Shown here: in pieces, positions 41,628-50,792 of the stretch
How the letters are laid out: each line of letters begins with the position of its first letter
How positions within the stretch are numbered: the stretch's first letter is position 1
DNA from: Saccharopolyspora dendranthemae
Lineage (GTDB): Bacteria; Actinomycetota; Actinomycetes; Mycobacteriales; Pseudonocardiaceae
DNA length: 64,000 nucleotides
Direction: 5' to 3'
Assembly: GCF_007829955.1 (NCBI RefSeq)
Contig: NZ_VIWX01000004.1
Coordinates: forward strand, 372,001-436,000
The notes under the pieces: model-generated
Told to the model about the DNA's origin: nothing
The model's database searches: none
Seen by the model: only the letters and a program-made list of their open reading frames with translations
Program-made: the position numbers and the translations under genes

Positions 41628-42325
41628 GACGTCACCCGCCGATCCGGCAGCACGCGCTGCCAGAAGTTCTGCGCGCGCGCCGGCCGGGTCGGGTCGACCC
41701 GCCGCTCCAGCCACGACGAACCCAGCGAGAGCACGTAGGCGACGACGAAGTACAGCACCAGGATCGTGCCGAAGACCGCCGCCGTCGCGCCGGTCGTGTT
41801 GCGCACCATCTGCGCCGTGAAGGTCAGGTCGGCCACGGTCACCAGCGACACCAGAGAGGTGTTCTTGAGCAGGTCGACCATCACGTTGCCGAACGGCGGG
41901 ATCATCGCCGGAACCGTCTGCGGCAGGATCACGAACCGCATCCGCTGGTAGGGGGTCAGGCTCAGCGCGATCGCCCCCTCCCGCTGACCGCGCGGCAACG
42001 CGGTGATCGCGCCGCGCACGATCTCGGCCCCGTAGGCGCCCTCGTTGAGCCCGAGCGCCAGGATCGCCGCGGCGAAGGGCACCAGCTGGACGCCGAAGAA
42101 CGGCAGCGCGAAGAACAGCCAGAACAGCTGGACCAGCATCGACGTGCCGCGGAAGACCTCGACGAACACCCCGGCGGGCCAGCGCAACCACCGCCGGTGC
42201 GACATCCGGGCGATGCCGGCGGCGAAGGCGACCACCACCGCCAGCACCATGCCCGCGAGGGTGAGCGCGATGGTGATCAGCAGACCTTCACCGAGCAGCG
42301 GGAGGTAGGGCAGGATCTGCGACAT
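41624..42325 (-). CDS. ehuC: Ectoine/hydroxyectoine ABC transporter permease
   Basis: A 233-residue permease with the family's FVEVFRGTSMLVQLFWLFFALPFFG segment and EAA loop REGAIALSLTPYQRMRFVILPQT. It forms the membrane channel with the permease at 40971. It starts 7 bp after the binding-protein stop. In Ehu systems the two permeases are of this type, which supports the assignment. Confidence 0.9.
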   Translation of the reverse strand: MSQILPYLPLLGEGLLITIALTLAGMVLAVVVAFAAGIARMSHRRWLRWPAGVFVEVFRGTSMLVQLFWLFFALPFFGVQLVPFAAAILALGLNEGAYGAEIVRGAITALPRGQREGAIALSLTPYQRMRFVILPQTVPAMIPPFGNVMVDLLKNTSLVSLVTVADLTFTAQMVRNTTGATAAVFGTILVLYFVVAYVLSLGSSWLERRVDPTRPARAQNFWQRVLPDRRVTS

Positions 42326-42332
42326 GCGCGGC

Positions 42333-43217
42333 TCAGCCCGGTACGGAGCAGAGCTGATCGCGGGTCACGGATCTGGCGGCCTCCCCGGAGAAGCCCCACT
42401 TGTCGAGGATCTGGTCGAACTCGGGCGTCGCCTTGAGCGCCTTGAGCTGTTCGTCGTAGGCGGCCACGAGGTCGGCGTCGGCCTGCCGGAACCCGGCGCC
42501 CGAGCCGGTCTGCTGCACGTCGGTGATCGCACCGGTGATCTCGATGCCCTCGGTCTTGAGCGCGTTGAGCGACAGGGTCGGCAGGAAGAACGCGTCGGCC
42601 CGCCCTGCCTGAACCGCCTCGATCCCGCTGCGCCCGTCCGGGATGTTGACGACCTGCGAGGCCGGAACTCCGGCGGTCTTCAGCGCTCCGTCCTCGAAAC
42701 CACCCGGCAGGACAGCGATCTTCAAGGCGGGATCCGCTTTCACCGCCGCTATCCCGGTGAGCTTCTTGGGATTTCCGGCGGGAACCGCGAACGATTCGGT
42801 GGACACGATTTCCGGTTCGGAGTAGCGGATCTGGCCGCAGCGCGACTGCTTCATGAACAATCCGGCGGCGATGATGTCCCACCGGCTCGCGTTGAGCCCC
42901 GGAATCATCGATTCGTACGGAGTGACGACGCCTTCGATCCGGGGAACGCCCATTCGCTTGAGCACTGCGGCGACCACGTCGGGCTCGGCACCCGTGACGC
43001 TGCCGTCCGGGTTGATCTGGGTGTAGGGAGGCTCGTTGGCGATCGCGATGCGCGCGTATCCCTGCTGCTTGAGCCTGTCCAACGTGGATCCGGTCGGTTG
43101 CCCGGTGCCGGGCTGGGTGAAGCTGCACCCGGCGAGGAATCCGGTGATCGGCAGGGCGAGCGCCGCCGCTCCACCTGCGCGGAGCAGCTGCCGCCGGGAC
43201 ATTTCGGTCGTGCTCAT
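42333..43217 (-). CDS. ehuB: Ectoine/hydroxyectoine-binding lipoprotein
   Basis: A 294-residue solute-binding protein. The N-terminus has a Tat-like twin arginine and a lipobox (SRRQLLRAGGAAALALPITGFLAGC). EhuB-type motifs are strong: ARIAIANEPPYTQINPDGSVTGAEPDV, VTPYESMIPGLNASRWDIIAAGLFM and RCGQIRYSEPEIVSTESFAVPAG. In known EhuB a cage of aromatic residues binds ectoines; I did not map these. The ATG at 43217 has GGAGGTTGGG upstream. First gene of the uptake operon. No ectoine synthesis or breakdown genes are adjacent, so the solute may serve for osmoprotection. Confidence 0.92.
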   Translation of the reverse strand: MSTTEMSRRQLLRAGGAAALALPITGFLAGCSFTQPGTGQPTGSTLDRLKQQGYARIAIANEPPYTQINPDGSVTGAEPDVVAAVLKRMGVPRIEGVVTPYESMIPGLNASRWDIIAAGLFMKQSRCGQIRYSEPEIVSTESFAVPAGNPKKLTGIAAVKADPALKIAVLPGGFEDGALKTAGVPASQVVNIPDGRSGIEAVQAGRADAFFLPTLSLNALKTEGIEITGAITDVQQTGSGAGFRQADADLVAAYDEQLKALKATPEFDQILDKWGFSGEAARSVTRDQLCSVPG

Positions 43218-43231
43218 CGGCCCAACCTCCC

Positions 43232-43258
43232 TGATGCATCGCCCATTAGAGTGATGCA
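43232..43258 (-). promoter_or_regulatory. Direct repeats upstream of ehuB
   Basis: TGATGCA occurs at 43232-43238 and 43252-43258, exactly 20 bp (two helical turns) apart. On the minus strand they flank TCTAAT, a possible -10 box, so a regulator bound here could block the ehu promoter. Confidence 0.45.
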
Positions 43259-43467
43259 GTTGTTGGGTCGAGACGGTAGGTCTGCGGTGTGGCCGTGTCA
43301 ACGCGAAAACCGGTCGCAGCGCGTGACCGCCAGGTTTCCGATAATTGCGTCGGATTGCCTGCCATGGCGGAATTTCCAGCGCACGCAGCGAAACCGTTCA
43401 TGATCATCCGAAAACCGGACGGAATCCGTTCGAATCGCAATTGAACACGGATGGGTGAAAGTGCGAT

Positions 43468-44556
43468 TCAGCCCCGGAGGGCGACCGCCACTCGTGATTG
43501 GCGGGCGATCTCCAGGTCCTCCCGGGCGTGGACGACGACGCTGCGCGCCGCGGCTCCGGCCGCGCTGATCTCGCCCTCGCCGGTGTGGATGTTGTGCGCG
43601 GGATCGATGGCCGCGCCGGCGAACACCAGCGCCGATCCCACCGCCGCGCGCACCGGCGGCTGGTTCTCGCCGATCCCGCCCGTGAACACCAGCAGGTCCA
43701 GACCGCCGAGCACCGCCAGCATCGCCCCGGCATGTCGCACCAGGCTGTGCCGATATACGTCGAAAGCCGTTGCGGCGTCGTGATCTCCGTTCTCACGAGC
43801 CTCCATCACCTCGCGGAGGTCTCCCGCTCCGCCTGCCAGCCCGGCGATGCCCGACCTCCGCGCCAGCGTCTCGAACACCTCCTGCGCGGCAACGCCTTTG
43901 GCATCGATGAGCCAGCCGATGAGACCGGGATCGACGCTGCCGCTGCGGGTGTTCATCACCAGGCCCTCTTCGGGCGTGAAACCCATCGTGGTATCCACGC
44001 AGCGGCCGTTGAGCACCGCCGCCATCGACGCACCTGCTCCCAGGTGGCAGCTCAGCACCTTGCCCCGCCCCGGCTCCGTCCCGGCCAACTCCGCCCCGCG
44101 ACGCACCGCGTAGGAGTGCGACAGGCCGTGAAAACCGTAGCGGCGCAGCCCGTACCGCTGGTTCCACTCTCGCGGCAGCGCGTAGGTCGCCGCAGCCGCG
44201 GGCAACCGCGCGTGGAAGGCCGTGTCCACGCACACCACCGACGGCACCTCGGGCGCGACCCGCCGCGCCACCCGGATCCCGTCGATCGCGCGCGGCTGGT
44301 GCAGCGGGGCGAGGTCGACGATCGACTCCAGGTAGCTCTGGACCTCGTCGTCGACGACCGTCGCCTCGGTGATCCGGTCGCCGCCGTGCACCACCCGGTG
44401 CCCGACGACCTCCGCTCCGTGCTCGTCCAGGAACTCCTCGATCGGCCCCGGCTCCCCGCCCCAGCTCTCCACGTGCTGTTCACCGGCGAGTTCGTCGCCG
44501 TCGAGCAGGGCGAGCTTGAGGCTGCTGGAGCCCGCGTTGACCGTCAGCACCCTCAC
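43468..44556 (-). CDS. ackA: Acetate kinase
   Basis: A 362-residue ASKHA-fold kinase that makes acetate and ATP from acetyl phosphate. Signatures: VLTVNAGSSSLKLALLDG at the N-terminus, RRYGFHGLSHSYAVRRGAEL, GKVLSCHLGAGASMAAVLNGR and LLVFTGGIGENQP. It is a little shorter than the usual 390-400 residues, with trimmed loops in the first domain. The GTG at 44556 overlaps the phosphoketolase stop (GTGA), so it takes the acetyl phosphate produced by that enzyme. Confidence 0.95.
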   Translation of the reverse strand: MRVLTVNAGSSSLKLALLDGDELAGEQHVESWGGEPGPIEEFLDEHGAEVVGHRVVHGGDRITEATVVDDEVQSYLESIVDLAPLHQPRAIDGIRVARRVAPEVPSVVCVDTAFHARLPAAAATYALPREWNQRYGLRRYGFHGLSHSYAVRRGAELAGTEPGRGKVLSCHLGAGASMAAVLNGRCVDTTMGFTPEEGLVMNTRSGSVDPGLIGWLIDAKGVAAQEVFETLARRSGIAGLAGGAGDLREVMEARENGDHDAATAFDVYRHSLVRHAGAMLAVLGGLDLLVFTGGIGENQPPVRAAVGSALVFAGAAIDPAHNIHTGEGEISAAGAAARSVVVHAREDLEIARQSRVAVALRG

Positions 44557-46967
44557 CGGCCCGGCCAAGCCCACTCCCGGATCTCCGGCATGTCCTCGCC
44601 GTGCGTGGATACGTAGTGCCGGTGCTCGATCAGCTTGGTCTTCAACCCCTCCCGCGCGTACGCGGCGCGCGGGCCGAGCCGGGGAACCCGGTCGATGACG
44701 TCGATCGCCAGGTTGAACCGGTCGATCTGGTTGAGCACGCACATGTCGAACGGCGTGGTGGTGGTGCCCTCCTCCTTGTACCCGCGCACGTGCAGGTTCT
44801 CGTGGTTGGTCCGGCGGTAGGTCAGCCGGTGGATCAGCCAGGGGTAGCCGTGGTAGTTGAAGATCACCGGACGATCGCGGGTGAACAGGCTGTCGAACTC
44901 GGCGTCGGACAGCCCGTGCGGGTGCTCGCGCTCGTCCTGCAGGCGCATCAGGTCCACCACGTTGACCACGCGGATGCGCAGGTCGGGGAATTCGCCCAGC
45001 AGCAGGTCGACCGCGGCCAGGGTTTCCATCGTGGGAACGTCTCCCGCACATCCCATCACCACGTCGGGGTCGCCGTCGGCGTCGCTGGAGGCCCAGTCCC
45101 AGATGCCGATCCCCTTGGTGCAGTGCACGACCGCCGACTCCATGTCCAGGTACTGCGGCGCGGGCTGCTTCCCGGCCACCACGACGTTGATGTAGTCGCG
45201 GCTGCGGAGGCAGTGGTCGACCACCGACAGCAGCGTGTTCACGTCCGGAGGCAGGTAGACCCGCACCACCTCCGCCTTCTTGTTCACCACGTGGTCGATG
45301 AACCCCGGGTCCTGGTGGGAGAAGCCGTTGTGGTCCTGCCGCCACACGTGCGAGGTCAGCAGGTAGTTCAGCGAGGCGATCGGCTGCCGCCAGGCCAACC
45401 GCCCGGAGACCTTCAGCCACTTGGCGTGCTGGTTGACCATCGAGTCGACGATGTGCGCGAAAGCCTCGTAGCAGGAGAAGAACCCGTGCCTGCCGGTGAG
45501 CAGGTAGCCCTCCAACCAGCCCTGGCAGGTGTGCTCGGAGAGCACCTCCATCACCCGGCCGTCGAGGCCCAGCGACTCGTCACCGGGCCTCGTCTCGGCC
45601 GCCCAGGCGCGCGGGCTCGCAGCCAGGATCGCCCCCAGCCGGTTGGAGTTGTTCTCGTCCGGGGAGAAGACCCGGAAGTTGCGCTCGGCCTCGTTCACCC
45701 GCATCACGTCCCGCAGGAACTTGCCCAGGACCCGCGTCGCCTCGCCGCTGGTCGCTCCCGGCTGCTCCACGTCGACCCCGTACTCGCGGAAGTTCGGCAA
45801 CCTCAGGGCCCGCAGCAGGTGCCCGCCGTTGGCGTGGGGGCTGGCGCTCATCCGCCGGTCGCCCGACGGGTTGTGATCGCGGATCTCGCGCACCGGAGCG
45901 CCCCGCTCGTCGAACAGCTCGCCCGGCCCGTAGCTGCGCATCCACGACTCCAGCTGCGACAGGTGCTCCGGGTTCTGCCGGGGATCGGCGAGCGGGACCT
46001 GGTGCGCCCGCCAGGTCCCGGCCACGTACTTGCCGTCGACGGTGTCGGGGCCGGTCCAGCCCTTCGGAGTGCGCAGCACGATCATCGGCCACCTCGGCCG
46101 CTGCCCGCCCCCCTCGCGCCGTGCCTTGCGCTGGATCGCCGCGATCTCGTCCAGGCAGCGGTCCAGCGTCGCAGCGAACAAGTGGTGCATCGGCGCCGGT
46201 TCATCTCCCGTGACGAGGTAGGGCTCGTAGCCGAAACCGCGCAGCATGCTGAGCAGTTCTTCCTCCGGGATGCGGGCCAGCACGGCCGGGCTGGCGATCT
46301 TGTAGCCGTTGAGGTGCAGGATCGGCAGCACGGCCCCGTCGGTGGCCGGGTTGACGAACTTGTTGGAGTGCCAGCTGGTCGCCAGCGGGCCGGTCTCCGC
46401 CTCGCCGTCACCGATGATGCAGGGCACGACCAGGTCCGGGTTGTCGAACACCGCCCCGAACGCGTGGGAGAGCGCGTAGCCGAGCTCGCCGCCCTCGTGG
46501 ATCGACCCCGGTGTCTCGGGCGCGACGTGGCTGGGAACGCCTCCGGGGAAGGAGAACTGGGTGACCAGCCGCTTCAAGCCGTCGTGGTCGTGAGCGACAT
46601 CGGGGTAGATCTCGCCGTAGGTCCCTTCCAGCCACGCCGCCGCGACCAGTCCCGGCCCGCCGTGACCCGGCCCGATCACGTACATCATGGGAATGTCGCG
46701 CGTCCGGATCGCTCGGTTGAGGTGCGCGTAGACGAAGTTCAGGCCCGGAGTGGTCCCCCAGTGCCCCAGCAGCCGGGGCTTGATGTGCTCGGGGCGCAGC
46801 GGTTCGCGCAGCAGCGGGTTGTCCATCAGGTAGATCTGAGCCGCCGACAGGAAGTTCGCGGCACGCCACCACAGATGAACGCCGTCGAGCTCCTGCCGAT
46901 CCAGGTGCTCGCTCACGGCCGGTGTCATCGCCCAACCCGCCTCGCTGACCTCCGCATCACTGCTCAT
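44553..46967 (-). CDS. xfp: Xylulose-5-phosphate/fructose-6-phosphate phosphoketolase
   Basis: An 804-residue, full-length thiamine-diphosphate enzyme that cleaves xylulose-5-P or fructose-6-P with phosphate into acetyl phosphate plus a smaller sugar phosphate. Family motifs: LGHWGTTPGLNFVYAHLNRAI, GPGHGGPGLVAAAWLEGTYGE, IIGDGEAETGPLATSWHSNKF and the C-terminal HGEDMPEIREWAWPG. Start ATG 46967. Operon with ackA: together they form a phosphoketolase shunt that yields ATP and C2 units without loss of carbon as CO2. Confidence 0.96.
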   Translation of the reverse strand: MSSDAEVSEAGWAMTPAVSEHLDRQELDGVHLWWRAANFLSAAQIYLMDNPLLREPLRPEHIKPRLLGHWGTTPGLNFVYAHLNRAIRTRDIPMMYVIGPGHGGPGLVAAAWLEGTYGEIYPDVAHDHDGLKRLVTQFSFPGGVPSHVAPETPGSIHEGGELGYALSHAFGAVFDNPDLVVPCIIGDGEAETGPLATSWHSNKFVNPATDGAVLPILHLNGYKIASPAVLARIPEEELLSMLRGFGYEPYLVTGDEPAPMHHLFAATLDRCLDEIAAIQRKARREGGGQRPRWPMIVLRTPKGWTGPDTVDGKYVAGTWRAHQVPLADPRQNPEHLSQLESWMRSYGPGELFDERGAPVREIRDHNPSGDRRMSASPHANGGHLLRALRLPNFREYGVDVEQPGATSGEATRVLGKFLRDVMRVNEAERNFRVFSPDENNSNRLGAILAASPRAWAAETRPGDESLGLDGRVMEVLSEHTCQGWLEGYLLTGRHGFFSCYEAFAHIVDSMVNQHAKWLKVSGRLAWRQPIASLNYLLTSHVWRQDHNGFSHQDPGFIDHVVNKKAEVVRVYLPPDVNTLLSVVDHCLRSRDYINVVVAGKQPAPQYLDMESAVVHCTKGIGIWDWASSDADGDPDVVMGCAGDVPTMETLAAVDLLLGEFPDLRIRVVNVVDLMRLQDEREHPHGLSDAEFDSLFTRDRPVIFNYHGYPWLIHRLTYRRTNHENLHVRGYKEEGTTTTPFDMCVLNQIDRFNLAIDVIDRVPRLGPRAAYAREGLKTKLIEHRHYVSTHGEDMPEIREWAWPGR

Positions 46968-47009
46968 CCCCGGCTCCCCAACGCTCGATCCACGCCACTC
47001 AGCGTGGTA

Positions 47010-47204
47010 GGTGACGGCCGATGCGCAACTCGAAGCAACCCGCGCAGGACGGGAACGGGACCCAGTCCCCCTTCCAGGTCCTCCCGTTCAGGGCGAGCAG
47101 GCGCCGATGTCACCGCGCTGCTCAACCGCTTCGACGAGGTTCGGTCCGCCGCATTGCCAGAGCCCGAGTCGCTTTCGCTCGTGCGTACGATGGCCGAGGA
47201 ATGA
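47010..47204 (+). pseudogene. Decayed DUF5753-type XRE regulator remnant
   Basis: Pieces of the C-terminal half of a DUF5753/XRE regulator appear in three different reading frames: an AQLE-like helix near 47016 (frame of 47011), then SPFQVLPFRAS near 47070 (frame of 47021; compare the family's VQVLPF strand), then ADVTALLNRFDEVRSAALPEPESLSLVRTMAEE ending at 47204, the usual last helix. The HTH half is absent. The intact DUF397 gene that normally accompanies such regulators follows. This implies deletion plus frameshifts. Confidence 0.65.
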
Positions 47205-47231
47205 ACGCCGCTATGAGCACGGAGGCGCGAG

Positions 47232-47429
47232 ATGAGCGATCTGTCCGACATGACGTGGAAAAGAAGCTCTCGCAGCGCTCACGCGGGCCAGTGCGTCGAG
47301 GTCGCGAGAACGCCTGGTGCCATCGGCATCCGTGAAAGCAAGAACCCGCGCGCGGGGCATCTGACGGCCAACCCCGCCCAGTGGTCGGCGTTCCTGGACG
47401 GCGTCAAGTCCGGGCGCTACGACCTCTGA
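47232..47429 (+). CDS. DUF397 protein
   Basis: A 65-residue DUF397 protein (MTWKRSSRSAHAGQCVEVAR, then IRESKNPRAGHLTANPAQWSAFLDGVKSGRYDL). In streptomycetes and relatives, DUF397 genes lie downstream of DUF5753 XRE regulators and act with them as antitoxin-like or developmental switches. Here the partner regulator has decayed, leaving an orphan that may interact with a regulator encoded elsewhere. ATG 47232; followed by a strong terminator. Confidence 0.9.
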   Translation: MSDLSDMTWKRSSRSAHAGQCVEVARTPGAIGIRESKNPRAGHLTANPAQWSAFLDGVKSGRYDL

Positions 47430-47440
47430 GCCGCCAACGC

Positions 47441-47479
47441 CAACAGCGCCCCTCCGCCGCTCGGCGAGGGGCGCTGTTG
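47441..47479. terminator. Bidirectional hairpin terminator
   Basis: Perfect 14-bp stem (47441-47454 with 47466-47479), between the convergent DUF397 and Gfo/Idh genes. Confidence 0.85.
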
Positions 47480-47492
47480 TGCGTCGTGGGAG

Positions 47493-48569
47493 TCAGAGGA
47501 GGCGTTCGACGGTCTGGTTCTCCGAGGAGCGCTGAGCCGCGGCGATGATCTCCAGGCCGGCCACCGCGTCGGCCGGGTCCACCGGGGCCGGGCCGCGAGC
47601 GGCGATCGCTTCGACGACACCGTCGTAGAACGCTTGGTAGGCACCCGGTTCGCTGGGGATCGTGCGCGTGCTCTCGCCGTCGCCCAGTTCGCCCCAGATG
47701 TCCTCGCTCTCGCGACCCCACGTGTCGTCGACGGGACGCTTGCCCGCGCGGAGGTCGGCTTCCTGCGGGTCGGTGCCGTCCTTGGTGAACGTGCCCTGGT
47801 CACCGAGCACGCGCAGGCGCGGTCCGGGCGCTGCCGCGAGCTTGCTCATCCACAGGTGGGAGCGGACGCCGTTGGCGTGCGTCAGCGAGACGAAGGAGTC
47901 GTCGTCGGCGCGCACCCCCGGCCGACGGCGGTCGATCTCGGCGTAGACGGAGGCGACCGGGCCGAACAACTGCAGCGCCTGGTCGATGAGGTGGCTGCCC
48001 AGGTCGTAGAGCAGTCCGGCCACGTCCTCGGCTCCGCCGGAGTCGCGCCAGGTCGGCTTCGGCTCCGGCGACCAGCGGTCGAAGCGGGACTCGAAGCGGT
48101 GTACCCGGCCGAGCTCGCCGCCGGCGAGCACCTTGCGCACCGTGCGGATGTCGCTGTCCCAGCGCCGGTTCTGGAAGACCGTGAGCAGCAGTCCCCTGTC
48201 GCGCGCGTGCTCGACGAGCTCGCGGCCCTCCTGGGCGGTCGGCGTGAACGGCTTGTCCACCACCACCGGCACACCCGCGTCCAGCGCGGCTTTCGCCAGC
48301 TCGACGTGCGTGCGGTTCGGCGTCGTGATGACCACCAGGTCGGGTTCGCGGGCGAACAGCGCGTCCAGGTCGGCCACCGGTTCGCTGCCCGGCAGGTCGG
48401 CGCGCACCTGCGCCTGCCGCTCCGGGTTGGAGGTGACCACCGCGTCGAGCCGCAACCGCGGCTGCGCGGCGATCAGCGGGGCGTGGAAGATGGCCCCACC
48501 CGAGCCGTAGCCCACGAGACCGACCTTCAGTTCGTCCTGTTCCGAGCCGTGCATTCCTCCATTAGACAT
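47493..48569 (-). CDS. Gfo/Idh/MocA family oxidoreductase
   Basis: A 358-residue NAD(P)-dependent oxidoreductase. The Rossmann motif KVGLVGYGSGGAIFHAPLI lies at the N-terminus, the catalytic-lysine motif VPVVVDKPFTPTAQEG around residue 100, and the C-terminal beta-sheet domain includes DLGSHLIDQALQLFG. The GSGGAIFHAP wording is that of the YdgJ-type subgroup. Substrate is probably a sugar or inositol derivative but cannot be told. Start is the ATG at 48569 or 48554. Confidence 0.9.
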   Translation of the reverse strand: MSNGGMHGSEQDELKVGLVGYGSGGAIFHAPLIAAQPRLRLDAVVTSNPERQAQVRADLPGSEPVADLDALFAREPDLVVITTPNRTHVELAKAALDAGVPVVVDKPFTPTAQEGRELVEHARDRGLLLTVFQNRRWDSDIRTVRKVLAGGELGRVHRFESRFDRWSPEPKPTWRDSGGAEDVAGLLYDLGSHLIDQALQLFGPVASVYAEIDRRRPGVRADDDSFVSLTHANGVRSHLWMSKLAAAPGPRLRVLGDQGTFTKDGTDPQEADLRAGKRPVDDTWGRESEDIWGELGDGESTRTIPSEPGAYQAFYDGVVEAIAARGPAPVDPADAVAGLEIIAAAQRSSENQTVERLL

Positions 48570-48598
48570 GGCGTCGGAGAATCGGTTCAGCAGGGGCT

Positions 48599-49297
48599 TC
48601 AGGCCGAGACCTGGCGAGGCGGGCGCGCGTTGTCCTGCCCGGGGCAGACCAGGCCCGTCTCGTAGGCGAGGATCACCAGCTGCGTGCGCGAGGAGATCTG
48701 GAGCTTCTGCATCACGTGGTACAGGTGCGATTTCACGGTCAGCTCGGCGAGACCGAGATTGCGGGCGATCTCGGCGTTGGATCCGCCGCGCGCGACCTCC
48801 AGCAGCACGTCGACCTCGCGCTCGGTGAGCACGGACAGCTCGCTGCGGGCGTCGCGCACGCCGAGCGCGGCGAAGCGCTGGAGCAGCCGCTTGGTCACCC
48901 GGGGCGCCAGCAGCGCCTCCCCGGCGGCGACGGTGTGCACGGCCTTGACCAGTTCCTCCGGGCTGGCGTCCTTGAGCAGGAAACCGCTGGCACCCGCGCG
49001 AAGCGCGCCGTAGACGTACTCGTCCAGGTCGTGCACCGTCAGCATGATGACCGACGTGCCACCGCCGGTCTCCGCGAGGATCTCCTGCGCTGCGGCGATG
49101 CCGTCCTTGCCCGGCATCCGCACGTCCAGCAGGACCACGTCCGGGCGCCTCCGGCGCACCGCGGCCACCGCCGAGTCACCGTCCGAAGCTTCGGCCAGAA
49201 CGCGCAGGCCGGGCTCGTTGGACAGCAGCGCGACCAGTCCCGCGCGGATCATCGCTTGGTCATCGGCAACCAGGACGGTCGTCTCCGCAGTTCCCAC
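48599..49297 (-). CDS. NarL/LuxR-type response regulator
   Basis: A 232-residue regulator. The receiver domain (about 5-120) carries VLVADDQAMIRAGL, the phospho-acceptor aspartate in VVLLDVRMPGKDG and the Lys in GFLLKDASP. The C-terminal LuxR helix-turn-helix is LTEREVDVLLEVARGGSNAEIARNLGLAELTVKSHL. A GTG at 49297 is chosen because AGGAGG lies just upstream. It is encoded 36 bp after its sensor kinase. Signal and targets unknown. Confidence 0.93.
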   Translation of the reverse strand: MGTAETTVLVADDQAMIRAGLVALLSNEPGLRVLAEASDGDSAVAAVRRRRPDVVLLDVRMPGKDGIAAAQEILAETGGGTSVIMLTVHDLDEYVYGALRAGASGFLLKDASPEELVKAVHTVAAGEALLAPRVTKRLLQRFAALGVRDARSELSVLTEREVDVLLEVARGGSNAEIARNLGLAELTVKSHLYHVMQKLQISSRTQLVILAYETGLVCPGQDNARPPRQVSA

Positions 49298-49333
49298 CGA
49301 GCCTCCTAGGTCCCTGCGGCCTGACATTCCGGC

Positions 49334-50572
49334 TCAGGCCAGGTCCGAATTTTCCGGGCACGGTAACACGGCCTCAAGGCGAAATCCGTTCATGACCGGA
49401 TGTGCTGTCAAAGTTCCGCCCAGCAGCGCAACGCGTTCCCGCAGGCCGATCAACCCGTGACCCGACTGTTGGGAGGCAGGTCGCTGCTTCTGGTCGTCCA
49501 ACGCGCTGAGCTCGTTGGTCACCTCGATCCGCAGCGTGGCCGGCGCGTACTCCACCAGCACCCGCGCACGACCCGCACCGGCGTGCTTGAGCACGTTGGT
49601 CATCGCTTCCTGAACGATGCGGTAGGCCGTCATCTCCACGCCCTGCCCGAGCGAGCGGACCGAACCGCGCCGGTCCAGCTTCCAGGTCACCTGCCCGCCG
49701 CGGACCGAGTCGACCAGGTCGTCCAACCCGTCCAGGGTCGGCGTGGGGTGCCAGTCGATCGTCTCCTTGCCGGTGACGTCGCGGTCGCGCAGCGCGGTGA
49801 GCATGTCGCGCATCTCCCCCAGCGCGCCCTTCGAACTGCTCTCCAACTCCTGCAGGGTCTGCCTGGCGTGGTCGGGATCGCGATCGATCACCGCGCGCGC
49901 CACACCGGCGCGCAACGCCACCACGGACAGGTTGTGGGACACGATGTCGTGGAATTCCCGCGCGATCCGGCCCCGTTCGATCGACGCGGCGTCCGCCGCC
50001 AGCTGATCCCGCGCTTCGTCCAGCAGCGCCAGCGTGCGTTCGAGCTGATCAGCGCGCCTGCGGCCGATCTGCACCGCGTAGGCGAGACCCACGACGATCA
50101 CCAGGTTCACCACCGCGCCGATGACCCGCAGACCGCCCATCAGCAGGCCCATCTCGTAACCGAGCGCGTCGGCCACCGGGTAGAACATCGCCAGAGCCGC
50201 GGCGACCACCATCATCGGCGGTGTGCTGCGCACGCACACCGAGTACAGCGCCACCTGTATGACCAGGTTCAGCGCTCCGATGCTCAGCTGGAAGACGCTC
50301 AACCCGGCCGCGGTCGCGACCAGCACGAACAGCACCGTCCACGGCGCGCGCCGGCGCAGCGGCAGCAGCAGCCCGGCCGGACCGCCGATGGCCATCGGCA
50401 ACCACCAGGGAACCGACGGTGGATGGTCGGCCAGCGCGGCGTCGAAGACGTAGAGCACCGAAGCGGCGAGGACGAACCCGATGTCGCCGAGCATCACGCG
50501 ATGGGTCAGCGCCCACTGCCAGAGCCCCGATCTGGGACGGGAGAACACCAGCCTGCCGACGACCTGATCCAT
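49334..50572 (-). CDS. Sensor histidine kinase (HisKA_3 type)
   Basis: A 412-residue kinase with a membrane-embedded N-terminal half of about six hydrophobic helices (residues 25-170) and no large extracytoplasmic sensor. The dimerisation/phospho-acceptor region reads ERGRIAREFHDIVSHNLSVVALRAG (His in EFHD). The ATPase domain contains YRIVQEAMTNVLKHAGAGRA (N box) and a GHGLIGLRERVALLGG segment. Such DesK-like sensors respond to membrane or cell-wall state. It pairs with the response regulator downstream. Confidence 0.92.
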   Translation of the reverse strand: MDQVVGRLVFSRPRSGLWQWALTHRVMLGDIGFVLAASVLYVFDAALADHPPSVPWWLPMAIGGPAGLLLPLRRRAPWTVLFVLVATAAGLSVFQLSIGALNLVIQVALYSVCVRSTPPMMVVAAALAMFYPVADALGYEMGLLMGGLRVIGAVVNLVIVVGLAYAVQIGRRRADQLERTLALLDEARDQLAADAASIERGRIAREFHDIVSHNLSVVALRAGVARAVIDRDPDHARQTLQELESSSKGALGEMRDMLTALRDRDVTGKETIDWHPTPTLDGLDDLVDSVRGGQVTWKLDRRGSVRSLGQGVEMTAYRIVQEAMTNVLKHAGAGRARVLVEYAPATLRIEVTNELSALDDQKQRPASQQSGHGLIGLRERVALLGGTLTAHPVMNGFRLEAVLPCPENSDLA

Positions 50573-50792
50573 CGCACCTGCCTGTCTGCAGCGGGCTCAC
50601 GGAGCCGCGCACGGCCCCGCCGGCAATGCGTGCCGCGGACACCGGAGTCGGGGGTTCCAGCATCCGCAGCACGCCGTTCCCGCCCACACCGGCTCGCCGG
50701 ACGACGGGCCCCAAGATCCTGCCCGCCGTTCGGCCTCTTCTCATCCGTCGAAGGTGGGAGCGCGGAACGTTCCGCGCCTCACCCACGACTGA

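Noticed and set aside
40211..43217. Ectoine catabolism or synthesis locus
   Set aside because: Only the uptake genes are present; no ectABCD, doeA or similar genes adjoin them.
44601..46950. A very long plus-strand frame across xfp
   Set aside because: Shadow of the phosphoketolase gene. Only its last codons (to 47204), beyond xfp, resemble a real protein, and these are reported as a regulator remnant.
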